A stretch of DNA of 64,000 nucleotides. It comes from Emticicia oligotrophica DSM 17448 (GTDB taxonomy: Bacteria; Bacteroidota; Bacteroidia; Cytophagales; Spirosomataceae). The position numbers were made by a program, and so were the translations under genes. The notes below the pieces were generated by a model. That model did not search any database and was not told the DNA's origin. It was given only the letters and a program-made list of their open reading frames with translations. The first letter of the stretch is position 1. Every line of letters starts with the position of its first letter. The stretch spans positions 4,092,001 to 4,156,000 of the forward strand of contig NC_018748.1 of the NCBI RefSeq assembly GCF_000263195.1, read 5' to 3'. This document shows, one piece after another, positions 17,617-26,232 of the stretch.

Positions 17617-18282
17617 ATGGATGTAAGAATTGAAGAAAGTTGGAAAGAAAGATTAAAAAATGAGTTTGAAAAGCCGTATTTTGAGACCTTAATCTCTTTT
17701 GTAAAAGAGGCATACAAGACAAGTGTCTGTTATCCGCCGGGTAAATTAATATTCAATGCTTTTGATAAATGCCCTTTTTCACAAACCAGAGTGGTGATAC
17801 TTGGTCAAGACCCATATCATGGTGCTGGGCAAGCAAATGGTTTAAGTTTTTCTGTAAACGATGGTGTAACTTTCCCTCCTTCCCTTATTAATATATTTAA
17901 AGAGCTTAATGAAGATTTAGGTATTCCAATGCCGAAAAGTGGTAATTTAGAACGTTGGGCTGAACAGGGAGTTTTACTTTTGAATGCTACTCTCACAGTA
18001 CAAGCTTCGATGGCTGGTTCACATCAAAATAAGGGTTGGGAACAATTTACAGATGCAGTAATCAGATGTATTAATGAAGAAAAAGAAGGTGTTGTTTTTA
18101 TGCTTTGGGGTAAATATGCTCAAGATAAGGGTAAAATTATAGATACCAACAAACACTTTGTCTTGAAATCTAAGCATCCTTCACCAATGTCGGCAAACTT
18201 TGGTGGTTGGTTTGGAAATAAGCATTTCAGCCAAGCAAATAATTATTTAATCAGTCGAGGGCAAAACCCAATTGAATGGTAA
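17617..18282 (+). CDS. ung: Uracil-DNA glycosylase, family 1
   Basis: 221 residues. It removes uracil from DNA in base-excision repair. The catalytic water-activating Asp is D65 in GQDPYHG, followed by ANGLSFSV; the minor-groove loop is HPSPMSAN with its His, and NKGWEQFTD lies between. All key residues are present. The gene is a single plus-strand unit among minus-strand genes and ends at a bidirectional terminator shared with lepB. Confidence 0.97.
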   Translation: MDVRIEESWKERLKNEFEKPYFETLISFVKEAYKTSVCYPPGKLIFNAFDKCPFSQTRVVILGQDPYHGAGQANGLSFSVNDGVTFPPSLINIFKELNEDLGIPMPKSGNLERWAEQGVLLLNATLTVQASMAGSHQNKGWEQFTDAVIRCINEEKEGVVFMLWGKYAQDKGKIIDTNKHFVLKSKHPSPMSANFGGWFGNKHFSQANNYLISRGQNPIEW

Positions 18283-18283
18283 T

Positions 18284-18316
18284 AAAAAAAGCCGAAGTTA
18301 AACTTCGGCTTTTTTT
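18284..18316. terminator. Bidirectional intrinsic terminator between ung and lepB
   Basis: Stem GCCGAAGTT (18291-18299) / AACTTCGGC (18301-18309) extended by A-run and T-run pairing on either side. Both convergent genes end within about 25 bp. Confidence 0.92.
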
Positions 18317-18331
18317 ATTGGTATTTTGTAT

Positions 18332-19465
18332 TTATCTAATAATAGAGAATAATCTACTCCAACGGATTTTGTTTAAGAAACTACCATCTTTATCAATTGA
18401 CATCCAAATAAATACGGCTTTTCCGACAATATGGTCTTCTGGAACAAACCCCCAGAATCTTGAGTCATCAGAACCATGACGATTATCACCCATCATGAAA
18501 TAATAATCTTGTTTGAAAGTATATGAAGTAATGGCTTTTCCATCTACTAATAATTTGCCATTTTCATATTTAGCATTTTCATTACCATCAAATGTCGTTA
18601 TTACACCTTTGTATAATGCAATATTTTTCTCATCCAACTGAACAGTCATTCCTTTCTTTGGAATCGTAATTGGACCAAAGTTGTCTCGATTGAATGGGAA
18701 AAGACGAGAGTTGTAAGGGAAAGCAGGCATTGTAGTATCTCCTTTAGACATCAATAATGGTGTAATTCCCTTCACAAAATCAAGTTTTTTCATCTCATTC
18801 ATAGCACCTGCCGTCGATTTTACATAGTAAATCGTTTTATCAGTCATACGGAGGTCTTGCTCGAACTCTGTGATTTCGTACTTATTAAAAATCTTTTCGT
18901 TTACTTGAGTATTCGTTTCAATGGCATATTCCATTTGCATTTTCTCTGGATTGTCTGCCGCTTTTCCGTTGATAAACACTTGTCCATCACGTACTTCAAG
19001 AACATCACCTGCAATGGCTACACATCTTTTAATATAGTTGGTTCTTAAATCAACTGGATATTTGTCAAATCCACCAAACTCATCAGGTCTTTCGGGGCAT
19101 CCTGGATAGTTAAAAACTACTACATCTCCATTTTTTACACTTGTAAAGCCCGGTAGGCGATACATCGGTAGTTGAATTAAATCAGAATAAGATGGTATAT
19201 CAGTAAACCAAATTTTTTGGTGAGTCAGCGGCATTTGTATAATAGTCTTCGGAGTACGTGAACCGTAATGAAGCTTGCTTACAAATAGAAAGTCATTAAT
19301 TAATAAACTTTTTTCCATCGAACCAGTTGGAATGGTATATGCTTCCAAAAACATCCATCTGATTAGGGTTGCTGCTACTACAGCAAATAATACTGAGTCC
19401 CACCATTCTCTGATTGCAGATTTTTTCTTTTTGGTATTTGTCTCAGTTGTTTGAACTTCTGCCAT
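18332..19465 (-). CDS. lepB: Signal peptidase I
   Basis: 377 residues, longer than the E. coli-type core because of a roughly 130-residue insert typical of Bacteroidota. One membrane helix (about 24-41) anchors the protein. The catalytic Ser is S49 in PTGSMEKSL and the general base Lys is K146 in NYIKRCVAIAGD; box E MGDNRHGSDDSRFWGFV is near the C-terminus. It cleaves signal peptides in the inner membrane. It is the last gene of the parA-parB-DUF5683-dapB-lepB string, 47 bp after dapB. Confidence 0.96.
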   Translation of the reverse strand: MAEVQTTETNTKKKKSAIREWWDSVLFAVVAATLIRWMFLEAYTIPTGSMEKSLLINDFLFVSKLHYGSRTPKTIIQMPLTHQKIWFTDIPSYSDLIQLPMYRLPGFTSVKNGDVVVFNYPGCPERPDEFGGFDKYPVDLRTNYIKRCVAIAGDVLEVRDGQVFINGKAADNPEKMQMEYAIETNTQVNEKIFNKYEITEFEQDLRMTDKTIYYVKSTAGAMNEMKKLDFVKGITPLLMSKGDTTMPAFPYNSRLFPFNRDNFGPITIPKKGMTVQLDEKNIALYKGVITTFDGNENAKYENGKLLVDGKAITSYTFKQDYYFMMGDNRHGSDDSRFWGFVPEDHIVGKAVFIWMSIDKDGSFLNKIRWSRLFSIIR

Positions 19466-19512
19466 TGATATAGTTTTCTTAAAATCTAATATTTTATAAT
19501 TTGATACTTATA

Positions 19513-20235
19513 TTATCTTAAACCAAGGAGGTCAGTCATACTGTAAACGCCTTCTTTCCCGTTTAGCCACTCTGCCGCTACTACTGCACCTAGTGCAAAT
19601 CCTTGGCGACTATTGGCAATGTGGGTAATTTCTATTTGGTCAACGTCTGAAATATATTTTATGGTATGTGTGCCTGGTACTTTTCCTTCTCTTGACGACC
19701 AAATCGGAACTTCATTTTCATTCGCAATTTGGTTATTAACCCAACTATCTTTACCTGACATTTCTTCAATTATTCCTTCTGCTAGCGTAATCGCTGTGCC
19801 ACTTGGAGCATCTTTCTTTTCAGTGTGGTGTATTTCATTACTTGATACTTTATACTCGCTCATGTAAGGATTCATTAATCGAGCTAAAGTTTTGTTAAGT
19901 TCGAAAAATAAATTTACACCTATACTATAATTTGAAGCATAGAAAAAAGCAGCTTTATTTTCAATACAAAGGCGTTCTATTTCTGATTTATGTTGAAGCC
20001 ACCCAGTTGTACCACATACAGTTGGAATTCCAAACTCCATGCAGTATTTTAAATTTCCATAAGCTGATTCTGGTGAACTAAATTCTATGGCAACATCAGT
20101 ATTTTCACGATTAATTGTCAACATTTCAGTTCTATTAGTGACATCAATTTTTGCTGAAATTTCGTGACCACGTTGTAAAGCAATTTGTTCAATTACTTTA
20201 CCCATTTTTCCGTACCCTAAAAGTGCTATTCGCAT
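19513..20235 (-). CDS. dapB: 4-hydroxy-tetrahydrodipicolinate reductase
   Basis: 240 residues, slightly short but typical of Bacteroidota. An NAD(P)H Rossmann motif LLGYGKMGK is at 4-12, CGTTGW near 73-78, and the signature EIHHTEKKDAPSGTA (catalytic His pair and Lys) near 131-145. It performs the second committed step of the diaminopimelate/lysine pathway. It lies 28 bp after the DUF5683 gene and 47 bp before lepB. Confidence 0.96.
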   Translation of the reverse strand: MRIALLGYGKMGKVIEQIALQRGHEISAKIDVTNRTEMLTINRENTDVAIEFSSPESAYGNLKYCMEFGIPTVCGTTGWLQHKSEIERLCIENKAAFFYASNYSIGVNLFFELNKTLARLMNPYMSEYKVSSNEIHHTEKKDAPSGTAITLAEGIIEEMSGKDSWVNNQIANENEVPIWSSREGKVPGTHTIKYISDVDQIEITHIANSRQGFALGAVVAAEWLNGKEGVYSMTDLLGLR

Positions 20236-20263
20236 ACTTCGAGTTTGTAAGTTATTTTGAAAA

Positions 20264-20884
20264 TTAAAAATTTAATCTAAATTTTACACCAGCGGCTGAA
20301 CCAAATGATGTAGGTTGTACTGATGGTTCGATTTTAAAAGAAATGTCTTCTGTCATATCAAATCCTCTCAGGTGAGCAGATACGTTTGCTTGTATTGCTT
20401 GCAAGGTCCAACCCACCGCCAAACCAATCCATGATAGGTCTCTTTGGCGATGATACGCTTTTACTGCAGGCTCAATTTGCGTTTTTACAAATGGCCCACG
20501 AAGTTCGCCATTTATTGGTATATACACCTCTGTTTTTTTATCAATTACTATTTCTGATAAGTAGCTCTTATAAAACTTATACTTACCATTATTCCACCAA
20601 ATTGCATAAATACCTCCGGCAGCAGCTCCATAAACAATTGGAATTACCCAGTATTGTTTATTTGATGCTTGCCCCCAACCTGGAAGTATTAAAGAACGAA
20701 TGAGTATAGTTCTAGGGATACTTCGTTTATTCGCTGAGTCGGTTTTTATGATTTTCTTCAAAAAACTTGTCTTTTGTGTCGTATCAACGATTGTTTGTAC
20801 AGAGCGATTAACTTTGACAGAATCAATTTTTTGAGCCCATAAAATATTTGATACGAAGAATAAGACGATTAAAATCCTTATCAT
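20264..20884 (-). CDS. DUF5683 domain membrane protein
   Basis: 206 residues. A signal peptide (1-17, FVSNILWAQ) is followed by a linker and the DUF5683 core, which begins near SLILPGWGQASNKQYW (residues about 69-84); the next segments IPIVYGAAAGGIYAIWW and LSWIGLAVGWTLQAIQANV are membrane-like. The function is unknown. In Bacteroidota the gene is regularly found between parB and dapB, as here, so the position supports the call. The gaps are about 80 bp to parB and 28 bp to dapB. Confidence 0.85.
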   Translation of the reverse strand: MIRILIVLFFVSNILWAQKIDSVKVNRSVQTIVDTTQKTSFLKKIIKTDSANKRSIPRTILIRSLILPGWGQASNKQYWVIPIVYGAAAGGIYAIWWNNGKYKFYKSYLSEIVIDKKTEVYIPINGELRGPFVKTQIEPAVKAYHRQRDLSWIGLAVGWTLQAIQANVSAHLRGFDMTEDISFKIEPSVQPTSFGSAAGVKFRLNF

Positions 20885-20964
20885 TATGTTTGAATTTTTG
20901 GTTTATAACGATTTACAGCAAACCATAAGTGCTAAAAACCAAGTATTTAACATTCCTTAACGAC

Positions 20965-21903
20965 TTATTCGCTAACTTTTATTGTATTAAGGATTCTATC
21001 TAGTTCTTCTTTAGATGTAAAAGGAATTTTTATTTCTCCTTTATGCTTATCATCGGCTTTTACCAAAACCTTTGTTCCAAAATATCCTTGTAAGCGAAAT
21101 TGAAGCGATGAAATCTCTTGTTTGATTGTAACTTGTCGAGTAGATTTTCCTTCATCAGGTACTGTCAGCGTTAATCTTCGTACTTCATCTTCCACTTTTC
21201 TAACTGACCAATTTTCTTGAACAATTTTATTGAAAAGTTTGATTTGTGTTTCGTGATTGTCAATATTAATCAATGCACGTGCATGACCCATTGAAATCTC
21301 ATTGTCACGGACTGCCGCTTGAATAACATCAGGTAATTTAAGTAACCTTAGGTAATTGTTTACTGTCGTTCGGTTTTTACCAACTCTATCACCTAATTCT
21401 TCTTGTTTCAATTGAAACTCACTTAATAAACGGTGATAACTCAAGGCAATTTCAATGGCATTTAAGTTCTCTCTTTGAATGTTTTCAATGAGAGCCATTT
21501 CAAGCATCTGTTGGTCATTCGCAGTACGAATATAGGCAGGTATTTTTGTTAAACCAGCTAACTTTGATGCTTGTAAACGACGCTCTCCAGAGATGAGGGT
21601 ATATTTTCCTGGACTTGCTTCTTTAACGGTAATTGGCTGAATAATACCAAGCACTTTGATAGATTCAGCTAATTCTTGTAAGGCTTCTTGGTCGAAGTGT
21701 GAACGAGGTTGGAATGGATTAGTTTCAACCGATTCAATCATGATTTCGTGCATCGAACTCATGGCTTCCATTCGGCGAGGGGCTGGTGTTTCAAGGTTTT
21801 TTTCAGCAGGACCCTTTTCCGAACCCGAATCGGACAGCAATGCTCCAAGACCCCTTCCGAGTCCGGTCATGCTTTTTTTTGTGTTTGCTACCTTAGGCTC
21901 CAT
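20965..21903 (-). CDS. parB: Chromosome-partitioning protein ParB
   Basis: 312 residues. An N-terminal LGRGLGALL motif (ParA-interaction region) is followed by the ParB/Srx CTP-binding domain: NPFQPRSHFDQEALQELA, GIIQPITV and the GERRLQASK box. The HTH region has ENIQRENLNAIEIA and LKQEELGDRVGKNRTTVNNY, which reads parS. The C-terminal 45 residues form the dimer domain. It nucleates on parS near the origin and loads SMC. It lies 65 bp after parA. Confidence 0.96.
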   Translation of the reverse strand: MEPKVANTKKSMTGLGRGLGALLSDSGSEKGPAEKNLETPAPRRMEAMSSMHEIMIESVETNPFQPRSHFDQEALQELAESIKVLGIIQPITVKEASPGKYTLISGERRLQASKLAGLTKIPAYIRTANDQQMLEMALIENIQRENLNAIEIALSYHRLLSEFQLKQEELGDRVGKNRTTVNNYLRLLKLPDVIQAAVRDNEISMGHARALINIDNHETQIKLFNKIVQENWSVRKVEDEVRRLTLTVPDEGKSTRQVTIKQEISSLQFRLQGYFGTKVLVKADDKHKGEIKIPFTSKEELDRILNTIKVSE

Positions 21904-21968
21904 AAATACTTTTATTGATGAAGAGCTTTAATTCTTCATTTGTGTTGTCGTTTCTGAATAGAAAGTTA

Positions 21969-22751
21969 TCAGTTCTCCTGTCCGAGCTTTCCGTTTTTTA
22001 CCAAAATTTCACGAGCAAGATTCAGATAACTTATCGCACCTTTGCTATCAGCATCTTGGGCAAGTGCTGGAACTCCATAGCTTGGCGACTCTGAAAGTCG
22101 AATATTTCGTGGAATTAAGGTTTGGAAAACCATATTTCTGAAGTGAGTTGTCACTTCGTGCACCACCTGATTCGAAAGACGCACTCTCAAATCATACATC
22201 GTCAATAAAATTCCTTCAATCGTCAAAGCAGGATTGAGCCTTTGTTGAATAATTTTTATGGTATTCAGCAATTTCCCAAGTCCTTCTAAGGCAAAGTATT
22301 CACATTGTACTGGAATGATAACCGAATCGGCCGCAGTTAAGCTGTTAATTACGATTAAACCAAGCGAAGGTGAACAATCGACGATAATAAAATCATACAT
22401 GTCTTTTACATCCATGAGTGATTCCTTCATCTTTTCTTCACGTTTCGGAAGATTAATCATCTCAATTTCTGCACCCACTAAATCAATATGTGAAGGCAGT
22501 AAATCGAGATTAGGAAAGTCGGTTTGAATAATAATATCACGTGGACGAATATTATCAACCATACATTCATAAATGCTGTTTTCAACTTCTTTAGGGTTGA
22601 AACCCAAACCCGAAGTAGCGTTAGCCTGCGGGTCAGCATCAATTATAAGTGTACGAAACTCTAGTGCAGCTAAACTTGCCGCAAGGTTTATAGTGGTGGT
22701 GGTTTTACCTACTCCACCCTTTTGATTTGCAATTGCTATTATTTTTCCCAT
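21969..22751 (-). CDS. parA: Chromosome-partitioning ATPase ParA (Soj)
   Basis: 260 residues. The deviant Walker A KGGVGKTTTTINLA begins at residue 11; switch I is DADPQANATSGLG, and Walker B FIIVDCSPSLGL follows. No N-terminal HTH is present, so it is a chromosomal Soj type rather than a plasmid ParA with autoregulatory HTH. It segregates origins with ParB. Its start region is preceded by a -7-like element (22780-22787, minus strand) and by the repeat cluster at 22815-22867. Confidence 0.96.
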   Translation of the reverse strand: MGKIIAIANQKGGVGKTTTTINLAASLAALEFRTLIIDADPQANATSGLGFNPKEVENSIYECMVDNIRPRDIIIQTDFPNLDLLPSHIDLVGAEIEMINLPKREEKMKESLMDVKDMYDFIIVDCSPSLGLIVINSLTAADSVIIPVQCEYFALEGLGKLLNTIKIIQQRLNPALTIEGILLTMYDLRVRLSNQVVHEVTTHFRNMVFQTLIPRNIRLSESPSYGVPALAQDADSKGAISYLNLAREILVKNGKLGQEN

Positions 22752-23134
22752 TTCTTGTGGTTAGAGAAAATTACTGCCTCAAATATCCAACTTTTAATGT
22801 TAATAAACAATTAAATGTTCCACGCTGTGGGAAAAATGTTCCACGATGTGGATAAGATTGTTGATAAATGAAGCTGTGTAGTTTGTATTTTTCTAACTTG
22901 TTTTTCTTTAAATTTTAAAATAAGTATTTGATTTTTAGGGAAGTAAATTTAAAGAAAATAATTTGAATTAGTTAAAATCCAAGATTGTGAATTTATTAAA
23001 TTTGAAATAATATTTTTTCAACTTCATCCTGTTGTGCATGAATGTACATGGATTTTGCTTTTTTATTTGAGTAAGATTTCGCATTAAAGTATCAGGTTGA
23101 GGCATAAATTGGTAAAAGCTAAGTATCTTTGTGC
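22752..23134. other. Candidate replication origin / partition region (gene-less)
   Basis: A gap of 383 bp, very AT-rich, between divergent parA and truA. It holds two direct repeats ATGTTCCACG(C/A)TGTGG at 22815-22830 and 22836-22851, exactly 21 bp apart; each is an imperfect palindrome CCAC-N3-GTGG. The second overlaps a perfect DnaA box (TGTGGATAA, 22847-22855, the complement of TTATCCACA). A one-mismatch box TGTTGATAA follows at 22859-22867. The half site TGTTCCACG equals half of a known parS variant, but the spacing is 3 bp longer. Transcription diverges from here over both flanks. Confidence 0.5.
23124..23131 (+). promoter_or_regulatory. -7 promoter element of truA
   Basis: TATCTTTG, an exact TAnnTTTG match, ends only 3 bp before the truA ATG at 23135. 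If used, the message would be leaderless or nearly so. Confidence 0.5.
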
Positions 23135-23863
23135 ATGCGATATTTATTAGAATGTTCATATAAGGGCACAGAATTTCATGGATGGCAAATTCAACCAAAT
23201 GCAATTAGTGTGCAAGAATGTATAGAGAAGGGCTTGTCAACGATTCTAAAGAAGAAAATTGAAATTACTGGCAGTAGTAGAACTGATGCGGGTGTTCATG
23301 CAGCTCAGCAATTCGCCCATTTTGATTTGGAAGAGCCTATTCAAGATATTGGAAAATTAGTCAATGCTTTGAACGGGATTTTATCAAAAGGCATTGCTAT
23401 CAAGGATATCAGAGCAGTTAAGGAAGATTTTCACTCAAGATTTGATGCTACGCATCGCAGATACTTGTATCGTATTTTACAAAAGAAAAATCCATTTTGG
23501 CATGAAATTTCTTATTTCTACAAGCCTAAATTAGACCTTGAAGCGATGAATAAGGCTGGTAAATTAATGGAAAAATACATTGATTTCCAGTGTTTTAGTA
23601 AGGTAAATACAGATGTTCAAACATTTAATTGTAAAATTGAATTTGCTTATTGGGAGCAAAATGAATATTTTTTGTTTTTTCATGTAAAAGCCGATAGATT
23701 TTTAAGAGGAATGGTAAGAGCAATTGTTGGAACCATGATTGATGTAGGCTTAGGAAAATTAAGTATTGAGGGTTTTGAAGCAATAATCGTTTCAAAAGAT
23801 AGAAATAAAGCGGGTAGGGCAGTTCCACCCGAAGGTTTAACCTTGATGGAAGTTGGATATTGA
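23135..23863 (+). CDS. truA: tRNA pseudouridine synthase A
   Basis: 242 residues from the ATG at 23135; a TTG two codons upstream lies within the promoter. It isomerises uridines 38-40 in tRNA anticodon arms. The catalytic Asp is D51 in GSSRTDAGVHA, the FHGWQ motif is at 14-18, and RRYLYRI and FLRGMVRAIVGTM follow at the expected places. It begins the plus-strand run right of the candidate origin. The next gene starts 1 bp after its stop. Confidence 0.95.
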   Translation: MRYLLECSYKGTEFHGWQIQPNAISVQECIEKGLSTILKKKIEITGSSRTDAGVHAAQQFAHFDLEEPIQDIGKLVNALNGILSKGIAIKDIRAVKEDFHSRFDATHRRYLYRILQKKNPFWHEISYFYKPKLDLEAMNKAGKLMEKYIDFQCFSKVNTDVQTFNCKIEFAYWEQNEYFLFFHVKADRFLRGMVRAIVGTMIDVGLGKLSIEGFEAIIVSKDRNKAGRAVPPEGLTLMEVGY

Positions 23864-23864
23864 C

Positions 23865-24338
23865 ATGGTAAAAATTGAAATTAATAAAATCAGTTCTGAA
23901 CAAGATTTAGAAGATGTAAAACAACTTTTTCGTGAGTATGTGGCATTTCTACAAGTAAATCTTGATTTTCAAGGTTTTGAAGAAGAACTCGCCAAACTTC
24001 CTGCTAAATATGCGGAACCAGAAGGTTGTATGTTTTTGGCCAAAGTCAATGCTCAACCGGCGGGTTGTGTTGCGTTGTGGAAATTGGAAGATGGTATTTG
24101 TGAAATGAAGCGTTTGTATGTAAAACCTGAATTTCAAGGCTTAGGTTTGGGAAAAATGCTTAGTCAAAGACTAATGGAAGAAGCCCAAATGAAAGATTAC
24201 CATACAATGAAGTTGGATACGCTAAAACGTTTAGTGTCGGCCAATAAATTATATCAAAATCTTGGTTTTTCTGAAACAAAACCTTACAATTTTAATCCTG
24301 AACCTGATATTGTATACTTTGAAAAAAAAATAGTTTAA
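23865..24338 (+). CDS. GNAT family N-acetyltransferase
   Basis: 157 residues from the ATG at 23865. The acetyl-CoA loop reads VKPEFQGLGLGKML (the Q/RxxGxG/A signature) after MKRLY, which closes beta-strand 4; a C-terminal YQNLGFSE is typical. The substrate is not predictable. It follows the truA stop after a single base, and its stop TAA overlaps the start of the next gene (TAATG), so the three genes are translationally coupled. Confidence 0.9.
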   Translation: MVKIEINKISSEQDLEDVKQLFREYVAFLQVNLDFQGFEEELAKLPAKYAEPEGCMFLAKVNAQPAGCVALWKLEDGICEMKRLYVKPEFQGLGLGKMLSQRLMEEAQMKDYHTMKLDTLKRLVSANKLYQNLGFSETKPYNFNPEPDIVYFEKKIV

Positions 24339-25294
24339 TGGCAATTATTGGTAAAAATATAGATAAAGCAATTGAGGTGCTCAATTCTGGTGAGGTTATT
24401 GGTTTGCCAACGGAAACGGTTTATGGACTCGCAGGTAATGCTTATAACACAGAAGCTGTAACAAAAATATTTTCAGTTAAAAATAGACCTAACTTTGACC
24501 CGCTTATAGTGCATACTTCAAGCATAGAAAGAATCAACGAGTTTGTGACTGAAATTCCAGAAATGGCCTTGAAGCTTGCTAATAAATTTATGCCGGGCCC
24601 ATTAACTTTACTTTTGCCTAAAAAAGAAAACATTTCAGATTTAGTTACTTCTGGATTACCTACGGTGGCTGTTAGAATTCCTAATCATCCTTTAGCAATT
24701 GAACTTTTAGAAGGTATTAATTTCCCATTGGCAGCTCCGAGTGCCAATCCATTCGGATATATTTCACCAACAACCGCCCAACATGTTGATAACCAATTAG
24801 GTACTAAAATTCAGTATATTTTAGATGGTGGTGAGTGTAATGTTGGCATTGAATCTTCAATTGTTGGTTTTTTTGAAAATGAAGTCGTTGTTCTAAGAAA
24901 GGGTGGCTTGGCCATTGAAGAAATTGAAGCAATTGTGGGGCCAATTAAAATTAATGAACATTCTTCATCCAATCCTCAAGCACCTGGAATGCTGAAGAGT
25001 CATTATGCTCCTAGAACACCTTTATCGTTTTGGGGCGAAAAATCATTTTCGATAAAGGATTTTTCAAATACTGGTTTTTTAGCTTTCAGAGACTATAATC
25101 ATGTTATACCTAAAGAAAACCAACTTGTTTTATCTGAAAAAGGTGATTTAAACGAAGCTGCAAAAAACTTATTCGCATACATGCGTTTATTAGATTCTAA
25201 AGGATTTAGTGAAATTTTCACTGAATTACTACCTGAAATAGGCTTAGGAAGAGCCATTAATGACCGAATCAAAAGGGCTACAACTCAAGAATAA
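24338..25294 (+). CDS. L-threonylcarbamoyladenylate synthase, Sua5 type
   Basis: 318 residues, so the two-domain Sua5 form rather than the short YrdC form. The YrdC domain (about 1-200) has GLPTETVYGL, the KxR motif as K48-N-R50, and APSANPFG (the SxN motif); the C-terminal Sua5 domain begins after SSSNPQAPGMLKSHYAPRTP, the usual linker. It makes threonylcarbamoyl-AMP for t6A37 modification of tRNA. It overlaps the GNAT stop by one base. The neighbour truA also modifies tRNA. Confidence 0.95.
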   Translation: MAIIGKNIDKAIEVLNSGEVIGLPTETVYGLAGNAYNTEAVTKIFSVKNRPNFDPLIVHTSSIERINEFVTEIPEMALKLANKFMPGPLTLLLPKKENISDLVTSGLPTVAVRIPNHPLAIELLEGINFPLAAPSANPFGYISPTTAQHVDNQLGTKIQYILDGGECNVGIESSIVGFFENEVVVLRKGGLAIEEIEAIVGPIKINEHSSSNPQAPGMLKSHYAPRTPLSFWGEKSFSIKDFSNTGFLAFRDYNHVIPKENQLVLSEKGDLNEAAKNLFAYMRLLDSKGFSEIFTELLPEIGLGRAINDRIKRATTQE

Positions 25295-25439
25295 TTCAAG
25301 CGTTTTTAGGTATTCATTGAATTTGATTCGGAGAAACAAGTTGAATTCAAATTTTTTTTACCCTTTCCAAATAACATTCCTGTCTGCAAATACTAAAATT
25401 GAAAGGAATTATATATTTTTTGGAATTATTTTTTGTTAG

Positions 25440-26081
25440 ATGGAAACTCAAGATAAACAGACTCTACTAATAGATTTGCATTATTTGCCCAATCTAGAAT
25501 TCTTTACGTATCTACAATCCTTTCCCAATATTATACTTGAGGCAAATGAAAATTTCATTAAGCAAACTTACAGAAATCGTTGCTATATTCTTGGTGCAAA
25601 TAAAGTTGAGATGCTCACCGTACCTGTAATAGATGGAAACAAAAAGATATTGATAAAGGATTTAAAAATTGATTATAGTCAAAGATGGAACATAATTCAT
25701 TGGAGAACCATTAGTGCGGCTTATGGTAAATCTCCTTTTTTTGAGTTTTACGCCGATTATTTCCAAAATATTTTAGACAAAAAAAATACTTTTTTATGGG
25801 ATTTGAATTTTCAAATGCTGACAACTTGTCTGAAATTGTTAAAGGTTAATAGGACAATTAGTCATACTGAGGTCTATCAAAAAGAAGTTGATTCAAATGT
25901 TTTTGATGCAAGAACTCTATTTAATCCCAAAAAACAAGTAATTGAAACTAGTTTTTATCTGCCAAAGCCATATCAACAAAATTTTGGCAATGAATTTGTG
26001 CCAAATCTCTCAATTATTGATTTATTATTTTGTCGTGGAACTCAAGCCCTAGAAATTTTAAAAAATTCTTCGCTAAATTGA
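25440..26081 (+). CDS. WbqC-like protein
   Basis: 213 residues. It resembles the WbqC family: an N-terminal LIDLHYLPNLEFFTYLQ, then FIKQTYRNRCYILGANKVEMLTVPV, WRTISAAYGKSPFFEFY, and FYLPKPYQQNFGNEF followed by LSIIDLLFCRG. The function of WbqC proteins is uncertain; some occur in O-antigen clusters. In many Bacteroidota the gene sits next to lepB in the parAB string, so here it may have moved to the other side of the partition region. It stands alone with gaps of about 150 bp on both sides. Confidence 0.8.
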   Translation: METQDKQTLLIDLHYLPNLEFFTYLQSFPNIILEANENFIKQTYRNRCYILGANKVEMLTVPVIDGNKKILIKDLKIDYSQRWNIIHWRTISAAYGKSPFFEFYADYFQNILDKKNTFLWDLNFQMLTTCLKLLKVNRTISHTEVYQKEVDSNVFDARTLFNPKKQVIETSFYLPKPYQQNFGNEFVPNLSIIDLLFCRGTQALEILKNSSLN

Positions 26082-26103
26082 ACACACTTAATTAATAAAC
26101 CGT

Positions 26104-26117
26104 TATATTGCAATATA
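26104..26117. promoter_or_regulatory. Perfect palindrome upstream of clpC
   Basis: TATATTGCAATATA is a perfect 14-bp palindrome about 115 bp before the clpC ATG and 22 bp after the WbqC-like stop. It could be an operator. No CtsR- or HrcA-type site is visible. Confidence 0.35.
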
Positions 26118-26232
26118 GATATTGTGCGAATGGATACAAAATGTGTTGATAAATAATAGATTAAACTATCTACTTCATCGCCAAATTGGTACCATTCAAT
26201 CAATTAAAATTTAATCATTCAAAATTATTTTA

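Noticed and set aside
22815-22853. Canonical parS site
   Set aside because: The half sites match a parS variant, but the 3-bp longer spacing and imperfect right halves do not give a 16-bp parS palindrome.
26203-26232. TTTAATC-like sequences just upstream of clpC
   Set aside because: They lack the 11-bp phase and the fixed distance to a -7 element seen in the five box promoters.
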